A DNA stretch of 27,111 bases from Chloroflexota bacterium (lineage in GTDB: Bacteria > Chloroflexota > Anaerolineae > Ardenticatenales > Ardenticatenaceae). Below the pieces are notes generated by a model. It was not told where the DNA came from. It saw only the letters and a list, made by a program, of their open reading frames with translations, and made no database searches. The translations under genes and the position numbers were made by a program. Position 1 is the stretch's first letter; each line of letters starts with the position of its first letter. Location of the stretch: contig DOUV01001060.1 of assembly GCA_003520455.1 (NCBI GenBank), positions 1-27,111 of the forward strand, given 5' to 3'. Shown piece after piece: positions 15,888-23,008 of the stretch.

Positions 15888-16185
15888 AACGACTACTGGA
15901 GTCCCAGTTAAGCCGAAACAGGTTTCGTTCGCTGTCGGCGTGTTCCCCATCGTGCGCTCCGCCTGGTTAAGTCCCTCACTCACCCTTCGATAAACAATAC
16001 CCCTTGAAATACCCCATGCTGGGGCATGCCGGTGCCCTTCTGTTCCCTTACACTAGAAAGGGATGTAGGCAGTCGTCAATGTACTGAGCCGTGCATGGGA
16101 CGCTAGCCGTGGCGCGGCGCGATTGCGCTGGGTGGACTCCAGCAATCAATGCTTGCGTCAGTGGAAGGGAGACAGGGGGAACATT

Positions 16186-16668
16186 ATGTCAGAGCAAAAC
16201 AAAAGGCTGGAGCGCCGTCTCATTGAGGAAGTGTGGAACCGGGGGAACTTTGCCATCGTCGACGAACTTATCGCCAGCGACTACATCGGCCACTCGTCTA
16301 CGCCTGGCGATGAGACCAACGGGCGCGAGGGCTACAGGCAGTTCTACGCCACGCTACGGAAGGCATTTCCCGACCTTCGGGTGACGGTCGAGGATCAGAT
16401 TGCCGAAGGGGACCGTGTGGTGACCCGCTGGACAGCCTGCGGTACGCACGGGGGCGAGTTCCAGGGCATTCCGCCGAGCGGCCGGCACGGTGCGATAACG
16501 GGGATCACCATCGACCGCGTCGCCGATGGCAAGGTCGTGGAATGCTGGACGAACGCGGACGACCTGGGCATACTGCGGCTGCTTGGCGCTGTTCCTGCCT
16601 TGGGGCAAGCCGGGCGCTCGCCGGCGAGAGGCGAAATGACAGTAGAGTACAAGGAGAATGCTCGATGA
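16186..16668 (+). CDS. SnoaL-like polyketide cyclase / ester-cyclase family protein
   Basis: A small alpha+beta-barrel protein of the SnoaL-like (NTF2-fold) family. Typical features are NKRLERRLIEEVWNRGNFAI, DELIASDYIGHSS, the central FPDLRVTVEDQIAEGDRVVT, the stretch RWTACGTHGGEFQGIPPSGR and the end ITIDRVADGKVVECWTNADD. The ATG at 16186 follows a purine-rich GGAAGGGAGACAGGGGG and gives the family-normal length of 160 residues; the longer frame from 16123 is not conserved in look. Members bind or cyclise small hydrophobic ligands, but the substrate cannot be inferred. The stop overlaps the monooxygenase start (ATGA), so the two are co-translated. Confidence 0.85.
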   Translation: MSEQNKRLERRLIEEVWNRGNFAIVDELIASDYIGHSSTPGDETNGREGYRQFYATLRKAFPDLRVTVEDQIAEGDRVVTRWTACGTHGGEFQGIPPSGRHGAITGITIDRVADGKVVECWTNADDLGILRLLGAVPALGQAGRSPARGEMTVEYKENAR

Positions 16669-17807
16669 GTAACGCCAACCTCAACTATAACACAATCATC
16701 ATCGGCGCCGGCCAGGCCGGACTTTCCACCGGCTACTACCTGCAGAAGCAGGGGCGCGACTTTGTCATCCTCGACGCCAACGAGCGGATCGGCGACTCCT
16801 GGCGCAAGCGGTGGGACTCGCTCCGCCTGTTCACCCCCGCCCGCTACGACGGGCTCCCGGGGATGCCCTTCCCCGCGCCGGCCCACTCGTTCCCGACGAA
16901 GGACGAGATGGGCGACTACCTCGAGGCCTACGCGGCGCGCTTCGAGCTACCGGTTCGAACGGGCGTCAAGGTGGACAGGCTTACGAGGCAAGGGGGCCGG
17001 TTCGTCGTGACGGCGGGCGATCTACGGTTCGAAGCCGAGAACGTGGTGGTGGCGATGGCGAACTACCAGAGCCCCCGCGTGCCTCCGTTCGCCCAGGCGC
17101 TTGCCCCCGGCATCGTCCAGCTGCATTCCAGCGAGTACCGGAACCCCTCCCAACTCCGGGACGGAGGCGTTCTCATCGTGGGAGCGGGCAACTCGGGTTC
17201 CGAGATCGCCCTCGAGGTCTCATCCAGTCACCGGACGTGGATGTCGGGGAGGGACACCGGCCACCTCCCGTTCCACATCGAGGGTGTCGCGGCACGGATC
17301 CTCTTGGTACGGCTGGTGCTCCGATTCCTCTTCCACCGGGTGCTGACCGTGAATACGCCGATTGGCCGGAAGCTGCGCCCGAAGGTCCTCTCCCAGGGCG
17401 GACCGCTCATCCGGGTCAAGCCTGAGGACCTGGTCGCTGCCGGGGTTGAACGCGTCTCCAGGACGGTGGGTGTGCGGGACGGGCTGCCCGTGCTGGAGGA
17501 TGGCCGCGTCCTCGAAGTGGCGAACGTCGTCTGGTGCACAGGGTTTCATCCGGGCTTCTCGTGGATCGAGCTCCCCGTCTTCGGGCAGGACGGAGAGCCC
17601 GTGCACGAGCGCGGGGTTGTCGCCAACGAGCCGGGGCTGTACTTCGTTGGCCTGCATTTCCTCTACGCGTTGTCGTCGGCGATGATTCATGGCGTCGGGA
17701 GGGATGCGGAGCATGTCGGCCAGGCCATCGCGGGCGGGAGCCGCGATCAGGACGTGGCTCGAGTGCTCAGGCCGGCGCGTCAGGAGGAAGGGCTGCTCCA
17801 CTCGTAG
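16665..17807 (+). CDS. Flavin-containing monooxygenase-like NAD(P)/FAD oxidoreductase
   Basis: This 380-residue two-dinucleotide-binding oxidoreductase is of the CzcO/YUCCA-like kind. The FAD Rossmann motif GAGQAG is at residues 14-19, preceded by TIII. The NAD(P)H motif GAGNSGSE is at 173-180. The ATG-like hinge VVWCTGFHPGFSWI precedes the FAD-capping end GLYFVGLHFLYALSSAMIHG. The family oxygenates carbon, nitrogen or sulphur in soft nucleophiles such as indole-pyruvate-like compounds; the substrate here is unknown. The ATG at 16665 overlaps the upstream SnoaL-like stop, which suggests the two act on the same small molecule. Codon 1 was chosen for the overlap and the usual distance to GAGQAG. 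Confidence 0.88.
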   Translation: MSNANLNYNTIIIGAGQAGLSTGYYLQKQGRDFVILDANERIGDSWRKRWDSLRLFTPARYDGLPGMPFPAPAHSFPTKDEMGDYLEAYAARFELPVRTGVKVDRLTRQGGRFVVTAGDLRFEAENVVVAMANYQSPRVPPFAQALAPGIVQLHSSEYRNPSQLRDGGVLIVGAGNSGSEIALEVSSSHRTWMSGRDTGHLPFHIEGVAARILLVRLVLRFLFHRVLTVNTPIGRKLRPKVLSQGGPLIRVKPEDLVAAGVERVSRTVGVRDGLPVLEDGRVLEVANVVWCTGFHPGFSWIELPVFGQDGEPVHERGVVANEPGLYFVGLHFLYALSSAMIHGVGRDAEHVGQAIAGGSRDQDVARVLRPARQEEGLLHS

Positions 17808-17813
17808 CTCGGG

Positions 17814-18049
17814 GTGGCCTACGAAGACCACACACGGCAGACGGGCCGGTTCATCGCCGGGCTAGAAGGTCTGGGTTTTCTCTCGCGAGGATCTCTAAGA
17901 ATAGTACTCACGGCATCCTGGACAAAGAAGGACATCGAGCAACACTCTCGATTCCCAACCACCATGAAGTGGCGCACGGTACGCTTCGCAGCTTGATCGG
18001 AGACGCCGACGTGACCGTCGGGGAGCTCCTCCGAGCGACAGAAAAATAG
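17814..18049 (+). pseudogene. hicA: HicA-type mRNA-interferase toxin, frameshifted
   Basis: From a GTG at 17814 the frame reads RQTGRFIAGLEGLGF, the usual HicA first helix. At a T-run (17876-17879) the match passes to another frame: GFSLARISKNSTHGILDKEG with the catalytic-position His in 'STH', then ATLSIPNHHEVAHGTLRSLI and DADVTVGELLRATEK. Joined, it is a complete HicA of about 78 residues, so one missing T would account for the break. No hicB follows; a terminator does. Either the toxin is solitary debris or this is a sequencing error in a homopolymer. Confidence 0.7.
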
Positions 18050-18059
18050 AACTTGTAAA

Positions 18060-18087
18060 GAAGCCCCTGGCCGCCGCCAGGGGCTTC
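18060..18087 (+). terminator. Strong GC-rich terminator hairpin
   Basis: A perfect 12-bp stem, GAAGCCCCTGGC (18060-18071) with GCCAGGGGCTTC (18076-18087), has a CGCC loop, 10 nt after the hicA stop. The T-run is weak (TCTCATTGCTT), but the helix is very stable. Confidence 0.75.
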
Positions 18088-18113
18088 TCATTGCTTCCAA
18101 ACTCGGCCGCCAC

Positions 18114-18462
18114 CTATGCCCCGCCGGTGACGACGCGGCAATCGGCGATATCGTTCTCCAACCCGATGGCCGGATCGTTGTAGACGCAGCCGATCACCGG
18201 CAAGAGCGGTACGGCGCCTCGGATTGGCAGGGGTGCTGCGACGTGGATTGAGACCGGGACGTCGACGTGGGCGATCCCATGGTTGTTGCGGCGGCCGGCT
18301 CGTGCCTGGTGGTGAGTGGGGTCGTTCAAGGCAAAGCGTTCCCCACGGAGGCGGGGCGTCCCCCGCTCCGCATTGCGTCTTCGCATCCGGCTCCTTGTTG
18401 ACATCCCTGAACTGGTTGTCTACGATGATGAATACGCGGATGATAATCTCGTCCGTGGGCAT
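18114..18462 (-). pseudogene. Possible transposase remnant
   Basis: An ATG at 18462 with an excellent ribosome-binding site (AGGAGG, 6 nt upstream) opens MPTDEIIIRVFIIVDNQFRD, which resembles the first residues of IS982-like transposases (DxIIxVFxxVDD). The similarity stops after about 30 residues. Other frames to 18114 contain nothing I can identify. The assignment is weak; the start signal is real, but the protein may be something else. The stretch 18463-18707 holds no gene that I can support. Confidence 0.3.
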
Positions 18463-18756
18463 CCGATCCTCCTCTGATCGTGGGTCTGCAATTCCCATCC
18501 TGGAGGATCGTGGCTGCTTGTCCACCGGCTGCCACGCGCTCTCGCACGTCCTTTCGTGTCATTGCCGCCACTATCCGCACAACGAGCGTCTTTTAGCCAC
18601 GCTCGCGTCTGACCCTGGCAATATTCGTAGGAGCACAACGAGACTTGAAAGCGGGCCAGACTTCCGAACTCTTCATCCGGTGTTTTGCAGGTCTCCCCGG
18701 CCTCTGAGAGCGTGTTTAGAAAATGATTTGGCAGAAACAACCATAATGCACAAACT

Positions 18757-19008
18757 ATGGAATGTATCAGAGGGATGAGCCTGAAAGAAACCAGAGTGAG
18801 CGAACAAGCAACAGTGATCTACGAGACGGATGTGACCGATGGGCAGGATCAACTGATTGCACCCATGAGAGAGCGATCGGAAATGTTTGGGTGCAAATCT
18901 GCTAGATTTGGCGAGCAGATCGTGAAGAGCTTTGGTCGAATGCTCACGCTGGGTGGTGGAGCTGGGCGCAGCGGCCGGGGGGTGATGGCACGCGCCGCCC
19001 AGGAATAA
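18757..19008 (+). pseudogene. IS5-family transposase N-terminal fragment
   Basis: The frame contains VIYETDVTDGQDQLIAPM, corresponding to the IS5 start pattern YPTDLTDxQWxLIxPLLP. After about 45 codons the sequence (GRMLTLGGGAGRSGRGVMAR) no longer resembles a transposase. The fragment belongs to the outer copy of the nested element. Confidence 0.5.
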
Positions 19009-19163
19009 ATTCCAGGGCTCACAGCTCAAGTCGGCTCAAGCCGACTGGATGGTGGGTGGTGGTGACGATGGGTGAGGGTTGTTTAGAGTGTGGTTGGAAG
19101 ATGATTTGACAGAAACGGTCATAATGACACAGTGTGGCCGGTATCACAGCCGGGCTCAACCGC

Positions 19164-19262
19164 TGCCGGCGCCTCAGCAACGATTATGAGCGTCATGGGT
19201 GGAATAGTGAAGCGATGATCTCTATCGCTTGTATTCATTTGATACTGCGTCAATTGTGCCCC
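19164..19262 (+). pseudogene. IS5-family transposase C-terminal fragment
   Basis: CRRLSNDYERHGWNSEAMIS, then ACIHLILRQL, matches the last helices of IS5-group transposases (RRLSKDYExxxxxSEAMIxxAMIRLMLRRL). It lies 90 nt before the right inverted repeat, the expected position. The catalytic DDE core is absent. Confidence 0.6.
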
Positions 19263-19434
19263 CAATGCGGATATGCCGATTCCGTACAAAGATAAGCGGC
19301 TTCCCGAATCGATGGGTCTGACTCTGAAACAGGCGTCTTAAGGATAGGAATATTTTCCAAGCACGCTCTTATAGAAACATGAAACATCATCATTTCTTAA
19401 CCATGATAAAGTCCAGTACCCTGTCACGCGTGAA

Positions 19435-19476
19435 GTGATGAGTAGTGCGCGGCTTACCGTGTGCAGCACTCATCAC
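19435..19476. promoter_or_regulatory. Inverted repeat upstream of the deoxyribosyltransferase-like operon
   Basis: GTGATGAGTAGTGC (19435-19448) and GCAGCACTCATCAC (19463-19476) are 14-nt arms with two mismatches around a 14-nt spacer, 84 nt before the first gene. This could be an operator with two half-sites or an RNA hairpin in the leader. The region 19369-19560 contains no gene. Confidence 0.45.
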
Positions 19477-19560
19477 AACAGCTGTGACAGAGCAGTAGAC
19501 TGAAACAGGCCGAGTTATGCTCGCGCCCACTCGTGTCAAACCGGCAAAGGAGTCAAGGCT

Positions 19561-20070
19561 ATGACACTGACACTGTATATTGCGGGGCCTCTCTTTACGC
19601 CTTATCACCGAGGCCTGCATGCACGAAACGCGGCGCGCTTGCGCCGGGAAGGCTTCGTCTGCCTGGTTCCTCATGAAAGGGGCTTCATGCGCGCCTTCGA
19701 GGCAGACACAGGTATTGACACCGGCCCTCGAGCTATCACGGTCTTTGATATGGACTATGAGATGGTCGAAGAGGCTGATGCCATTGTGGCCCTGTTGGAT
19801 GGACCGGACATCAGTAGCGGGCTGACATGCGAGATCGGTCTGTTCTGGTCAATGATGCAACGTGACCCACGCAAGAAAGGAGTGCTCGGCCTCCTTACGG
19901 ACGACCGCGCTCGCCGGCGCTGGAACGCGGGTGTGTCACCGGTGAATGCGTTCTCGCTCGGCTGCATTCTCGATATCGGAGCCGTCTACAGTTCACTTCA
20001 CGACATTATTGTCCATCTCAACGCCTGGCGAGAAGGGCGGGAGATGCCAACGGGAGAAGTTCATCTATGA
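19561..20070 (+). CDS. Nucleoside 2-deoxyribosyltransferase-like protein, copy 1
   Basis: This 169-residue protein has the nucleoside 2-deoxyribosyltransferase (Nuc_deoxyrib_tr) fold, which moves the sugar between bases or hydrolyses the N-glycosidic bond. Family positions are present: Y6 in LYIAGPLFTP (catalytic-Tyr position), D65 in VFDMDYEMVEEADAIVALLD, and E91 in SSGLTCEIGLFW (the nucleophilic Glu position). A CPHE-like LVPHERG follows the first helix. AAAGGAG lies 7 nt before the ATG. It overlaps the next gene by 4 nt and shares the PLFTPYHR motif with the third gene. Substrate choice is not readable. It looks active and is the first gene of a probable operon. Confidence 0.82.
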   Translation: MTLTLYIAGPLFTPYHRGLHARNAARLRREGFVCLVPHERGFMRAFEADTGIDTGPRAITVFDMDYEMVEEADAIVALLDGPDISSGLTCEIGLFWSMMQRDPRKKGVLGLLTDDRARRRWNAGVSPVNAFSLGCILDIGAVYSSLHDIIVHLNAWREGREMPTGEVHL

Positions 20071-20522
20071 AAATTGTACTCACCGGACCGTTGTCGGCTC
20101 CTTATGCGCGCGAATACCTGTCCAACATGGCAACCACCCTTCGCAATCGTGGCCATGATGTATTCGTCCCCCATGAAGGTGGCTGGCAATCCCCCCCAAA
20201 CCCTTGGACAGAGAATCGTATTGATTTCGAGGCCACGTATCAAGCTTTACATGATGCCGATCTCCTCATGGCGGTCCTCGACGGCTACACGGTGGATGAT
20301 GCTGTGGCGGCACAGATCGGAATCTTCTACACACTTGCAAGGGAGGAAGAACGTCGGCGCCGGATAGTTGGCCTCCTTCACGACACGCGAGTGGCCGGGT
20401 GGGAGTGGACGGGTGCCGACATCGGCGTCACTCCGCAAATCCGGCACGCCATCCATCAGTTCGGGGACGTCTACCAGAATTTCAAGAAGGCATTGGTCGC
20501 CCTGGAGCCGGAGGGAGTTTAA
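20067..20522 (+). CDS. Nucleoside 2-deoxyribosyltransferase-like protein, probable pseudoenzyme
   Basis: This 151-residue paralogue of its two neighbours keeps the fold landmarks LTGPLSAPYAREYLSNMATT, VFVPHEGGW, the ADLLMAVLDG strand and VAAQIGIFYTLAREEE. However, the three positions that carry catalysis in the others differ: V4 instead of Tyr, T57 instead of Asp and Q83 instead of the nucleophilic Glu. A conserved nucleotide-pocket shape with no active-site acids suggests a ligand-binding or regulatory partner that may form mixed oligomers with the active copies. It overlaps the first gene by 4 nt (ATGA) and ends 2 nt before the third. The alignment was made by eye. Confidence 0.78.
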   Translation: MKIVLTGPLSAPYAREYLSNMATTLRNRGHDVFVPHEGGWQSPPNPWTENRIDFEATYQALHDADLLMAVLDGYTVDDAVAAQIGIFYTLAREEERRRRIVGLLHDTRVAGWEWTGADIGVTPQIRHAIHQFGDVYQNFKKALVALEPEGV

Positions 20523-20524
20523 GC

Positions 20525-21085
20525 ATGCGGCTCTATATTGCCGGTCCGTTATTTACCCCGTACCACCGGGCGTTTCATAGCGAAAATGTCCGCCGCTTGC
20601 GGGAGGCAGGACATAAGTGCTTTGTTCCTCAGGAACAGGAGCATAACAAACAGCGTGAGGCCATACGGCAAGCCGGTGGAGCACCAAGTGAGGGCTTCGA
20701 CGTCAGACTGGCAGAAGCGGTCTTTGAGGTTGATATGATCGGCGTCCGGGGCGCGAACGCGGTCGTGGCCTTACTCGATGATCCTGATGTGAGTAGTGGG
20801 ACCTCCTGCGAGATGGGCATCTTCTACGAACTGGCCCTCCACAATCCGGCCAAGAAAGGCATCCTGGGTATCTTAACAGACGAGCGGCCCCGGCTTCGCG
20901 ATGCGGGCGGCGTGGGAGAAAGCATCAACTTCTTCACCCTTGGCTGTGTCTTAAAGAGAGGAGCTATTTATCCATCGGTCGAGGGCGTGATCGAGCACCT
21001 TGCGCGCTGGCAAGAAGAATTGGAAAGAGAAGGCGTCCTGCGTGAGGGATCGGAGGACGATGCGCTATCGCAGTACTTCCGCTAA
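20525..21085 (+). CDS. Nucleoside 2-deoxyribosyltransferase-like protein, copy 3
   Basis: This 186-residue member of the same family has all expected active-site positions: Y4 in RLYIAGPLFTPYHR, D70 in VFEVDMIGVRGANAVVALLD, and E96 in DVSSGTSCEMGIFYEL. Compared with copy 1, it has a longer, charged insert after the first helix (QEQEHNKQREAIRQAGGAPS) and an extra acidic tail (REGSEDDALSQYF). The ATG at 20525 follows GGAGGG and gives the same N-terminus as copy 1; the longer frame from 20399 is a shadow of the upstream gene. It is probably an active glycosyl-transferring or hydrolysing enzyme acting beside copy 1. Confidence 0.85.
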   Translation: MRLYIAGPLFTPYHRAFHSENVRRLREAGHKCFVPQEQEHNKQREAIRQAGGAPSEGFDVRLAEAVFEVDMIGVRGANAVVALLDDPDVSSGTSCEMGIFYELALHNPAKKGILGILTDERPRLRDAGGVGESINFFTLGCVLKRGAIYPSVEGVIEHLARWQEELEREGVLREGSEDDALSQYFR

Positions 21086-21311
21086 CCGTCTGTGAATCAC
21101 CCCTGCTCTAGCGGAGTGGATTACCGCTATTGCACGGGCGGGGTGGTGGACACCCTCTTCGCGTGGTGTTAAGCGGTGTAAAGGGCCAGGCCTCCCTTGT
21201 GGACGCTCTGTAACCGGGCACACACCGTTCTCGCCTGTCACGGCCTGGACAAGCCTCTCACCGGTCGTTCCTTGCGATTCCCTCAACTTTTGCTTATTCA
21301 AGGAGGTCTGA

Positions 21312-22136
21312 ATGCCAGTCGAGCGAGTTGGGCTGATTGCCACGTACAACATGACCGATTTTCTGGAGGGGGTGACAGAGGAGCGCGTCAGCACGCCGTG
21401 GGGTGAGGCGCACTACTCCCTGGGGGAACTGGACAGTCAGCCGGTTGTCCTCCTCCAACGGTACGGGCGCGGCATGGAGATGATCCAACATCTTATCAAC
21501 TTCCGTGCCAATATCTGGGGTTTCCGCGAGTTGGGCGTCCAGCGCGTCATTGCGACGGACGGGGTAGGCTCTCTCCGCCGAGACCTGGAACCTGGGACCT
21601 TCGTCGTGGTAGATGACTTCCTCGACTTCACGTCGAAAGGGCGGCTTTCTTTCTTCGAGGAACATGGTTGCTCTGTACGAATCGATGTGTCCACCCCCTT
21701 CTGTCCCACCCTTCGTGCCGCCTTCATCAAAGGCACGCGTCAGGTCACGAGCGCAGTCCGGGAAGAAGGTGTCCTTGTCGGCAGCGACGGCCCACGTTTT
21801 GAGACACGTGCCGAAGGTCGCATGTTCCGCCAACTCGGTGCGGACATAGTGGGCACGCTGCTCATTCCTGAGATCGTCCTCGCGCGGGAGGCAGAAATCT
21901 GCCTGGCCCTTCTATGTATCGTCATCAACTATGGCCCGGGACTTGAAGCAACCATTGACCGGCGCGGTCCGGGGAGCATGGAGGAAAAGTACTATGAGGG
22001 GCCGCACCGCCAGTTGCCTGCCATCCTCCGCGAGACCTTCGCTCACATCCCGCCCGAGCGGGAGTGCATCTGCACGCGGGCGGTCCCACAAACTGCCTTC
22101 GGACACCTTCCAACCTGGTATCGCAAGGAAAGCTGA
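21312..22136 (+). CDS. MTAP/PNP-family purine nucleoside phosphorylase
   Basis: This 274-residue trimer-type (family I) nucleoside phosphorylase is closest in layout to methylthioadenosine phosphorylase. Matching stretches are FRANIWGFRELGVQRVIATD, GSLRRDLEPGTFVVVDDFLD, the family signature GPRFETRAEGRMFRQLGAD at 160-178, and PEIVLAREAEICLALL. Where adenine-specific enzymes have TDYD, this protein has INYG (residues 205-208, N206). Asn at this position is usual for enzymes that act on 6-oxopurines, so inosine, guanosine or a derivative is the likelier substrate. This is an inference. AAGGAGG lies 6 nt upstream of the ATG. A 226-nt gap separates it from the deoxyribosyltransferase-like genes, so it may have its own promoter. 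Confidence 0.85.
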   Translation: MPVERVGLIATYNMTDFLEGVTEERVSTPWGEAHYSLGELDSQPVVLLQRYGRGMEMIQHLINFRANIWGFRELGVQRVIATDGVGSLRRDLEPGTFVVVDDFLDFTSKGRLSFFEEHGCSVRIDVSTPFCPTLRAAFIKGTRQVTSAVREEGVLVGSDGPRFETRAEGRMFRQLGADIVGTLLIPEIVLAREAEICLALLCIVINYGPGLEATIDRRGPGSMEEKYYEGPHRQLPAILRETFAHIPPERECICTRAVPQTAFGHLPTWYRKES

Positions 22137-22189
22137 GCTTCCGTCCCTCAGTTTCATTCAAAATCGCCCGGGGCAGAGCGATGCGGTTG

Positions 22190-22678
22190 TCAGAATTCGA
22201 GCGAGGTCGTTTCAACAGCAATGGTATAGGGGTGCAAGGGCCTCTGGCAGGCCGTCACCACCCGCATCGCGAGCAGATCGAGCGCGTTCAACTGAATCTG
22301 GACGATGCGATCGGTGGCATCGACGGTGACGCAGGACGGAAGAGGGCTGGGAAATGATCCAAGCGGTGGTCCAAAACGAAATGGTAGCATTTTGGTCTCC
22401 TGCCCATTCACCTGATTCGGATTGCCCGTGTCACTCCTGGCGCTCAGCGCCGATGAGCACACGATCGGCAATGATGCTCACGTCGCCGTCCCCACTCGGG
22501 ACAGCACTCGCAGGCCGAGCCTGGGTCAGGCCGGTGCCTCCCGGCGGCAACCCTAATGTCTTGTCCACGATGAACAGAGTAAAGGGCGCATTGCTCTTCA
22601 GATGCAACGCCAACGTGAGCCCGTCGCAGACCAACCCAAAACAGTGAAACGCCTGGTAACCATCCTTACTGGGAATCT
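22190..22678 (-). pseudogene. Unidentified degraded minus-strand gene end
   Basis: Two overlapping minus-strand frames look protein-like. The first, 22431-22670, gives KIPSKDGYQAFHCFGLVCDG, then PFTLFIVDKTLGLPPGG, then ARPASAVPSGDGDVSIIADR. The second, 22190-22471, gives LPFRFGPPLGSFPSPL, then VTVDATDRIVQIQLNALDLL. The first resembles the C-terminal tail of secreted M28-type peptidases, but I am not confident. No start codon or full domain exists, and the frame opens inside the MerB-like gene. This is probably the tail of a gene whose front was deleted. Nothing else is visible in 22137-22678. Confidence 0.3.
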
Positions 22679-22978
22679 TCAGACGTAGAGCTGGCGGCCA
22701 TGAATGCGATAGGCGTGCCGCGTGGGAACGAGTGAGAGTCCCAATCCGACGAGATGCCCCTTCTGGTCAAGTTCCGCGCCCTTCAGCAGGGCAGCGACCT
22801 CGGCCTGGGTTAACCCGAGATGGGCAGCAATTCGGTCAAGCGAGACCGGTTTGCCGTCCAGCAAGAGCCTATGTATTTTCACCCAGCTAATAGACTGGTC
22901 TCGAGTTTCATCGAGCAGTGCGATCATCGGCCTGGCGAGTTCTTCGAGATCATAGTTCGGTAGAGTGTCCTGTGACAT
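22679..22978 (-). pseudogene. MerB-like N-terminal helix-turn-helix domain without lyase domain
   Basis: This 99-residue protein matches the N-terminal helix-turn-helix domain that precedes the catalytic part of organomercurial lyase MerB. LLLDGKPVSLDRIAAHLGLT corresponds to LAKGRPVSRTTLAGILDW, and DQKGHLVGLGLSLVPTRHAY with RIHGRQLYV corresponds to the MerB stretch ending in RRLYAWCALDTL. A TGA follows exactly where MerB continues with WCALD, and no Cys-containing lyase domain follows in any frame. It has an excellent ribosome-binding site (AAGGAGG, 7 nt upstream). It is either a truncated merB or a stand-alone DNA-binding protein that uses this domain. It starts 30 nt after the membrane-protein gene. 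Confidence 0.65.
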
Positions 22979-23008
22979 CTGAGAACCTCCTTGAGACAGA
23001 TTTTCAGC

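Larger units (their letters stand above)
18708..19368 (+). mobile_element. IS5-family remnant, two nested copies
   Basis: The ends GAGCGTGTTTAGAAAATG (18708-18725) and TATTTTCCAAGCACGCTC (19351-19368) are inverted repeats with 15 of 18 matches. A second left end, GAGTGTGGTTGGAAGATG (19086-19103), matches the first at 14 of 18 positions. The similarity continues for about 60 nt on both sides of the alignment, so two copies of the same element start here. The total of 661 bp is shorter than a full IS5-type element, and coding capacity is broken. A short dyad (AGTCGGCT-CA-AGCCGACT) lies near 19029-19046. Confidence 0.65.

Noticed and set aside
18120..18240. Delta-60-type beta-propeller repeat on the plus strand
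   Set aside because: The stretch DIVLQPDGRIVVDAA resembles one repeat, but there is only one, with no start, no neighbours and a stop soon after.
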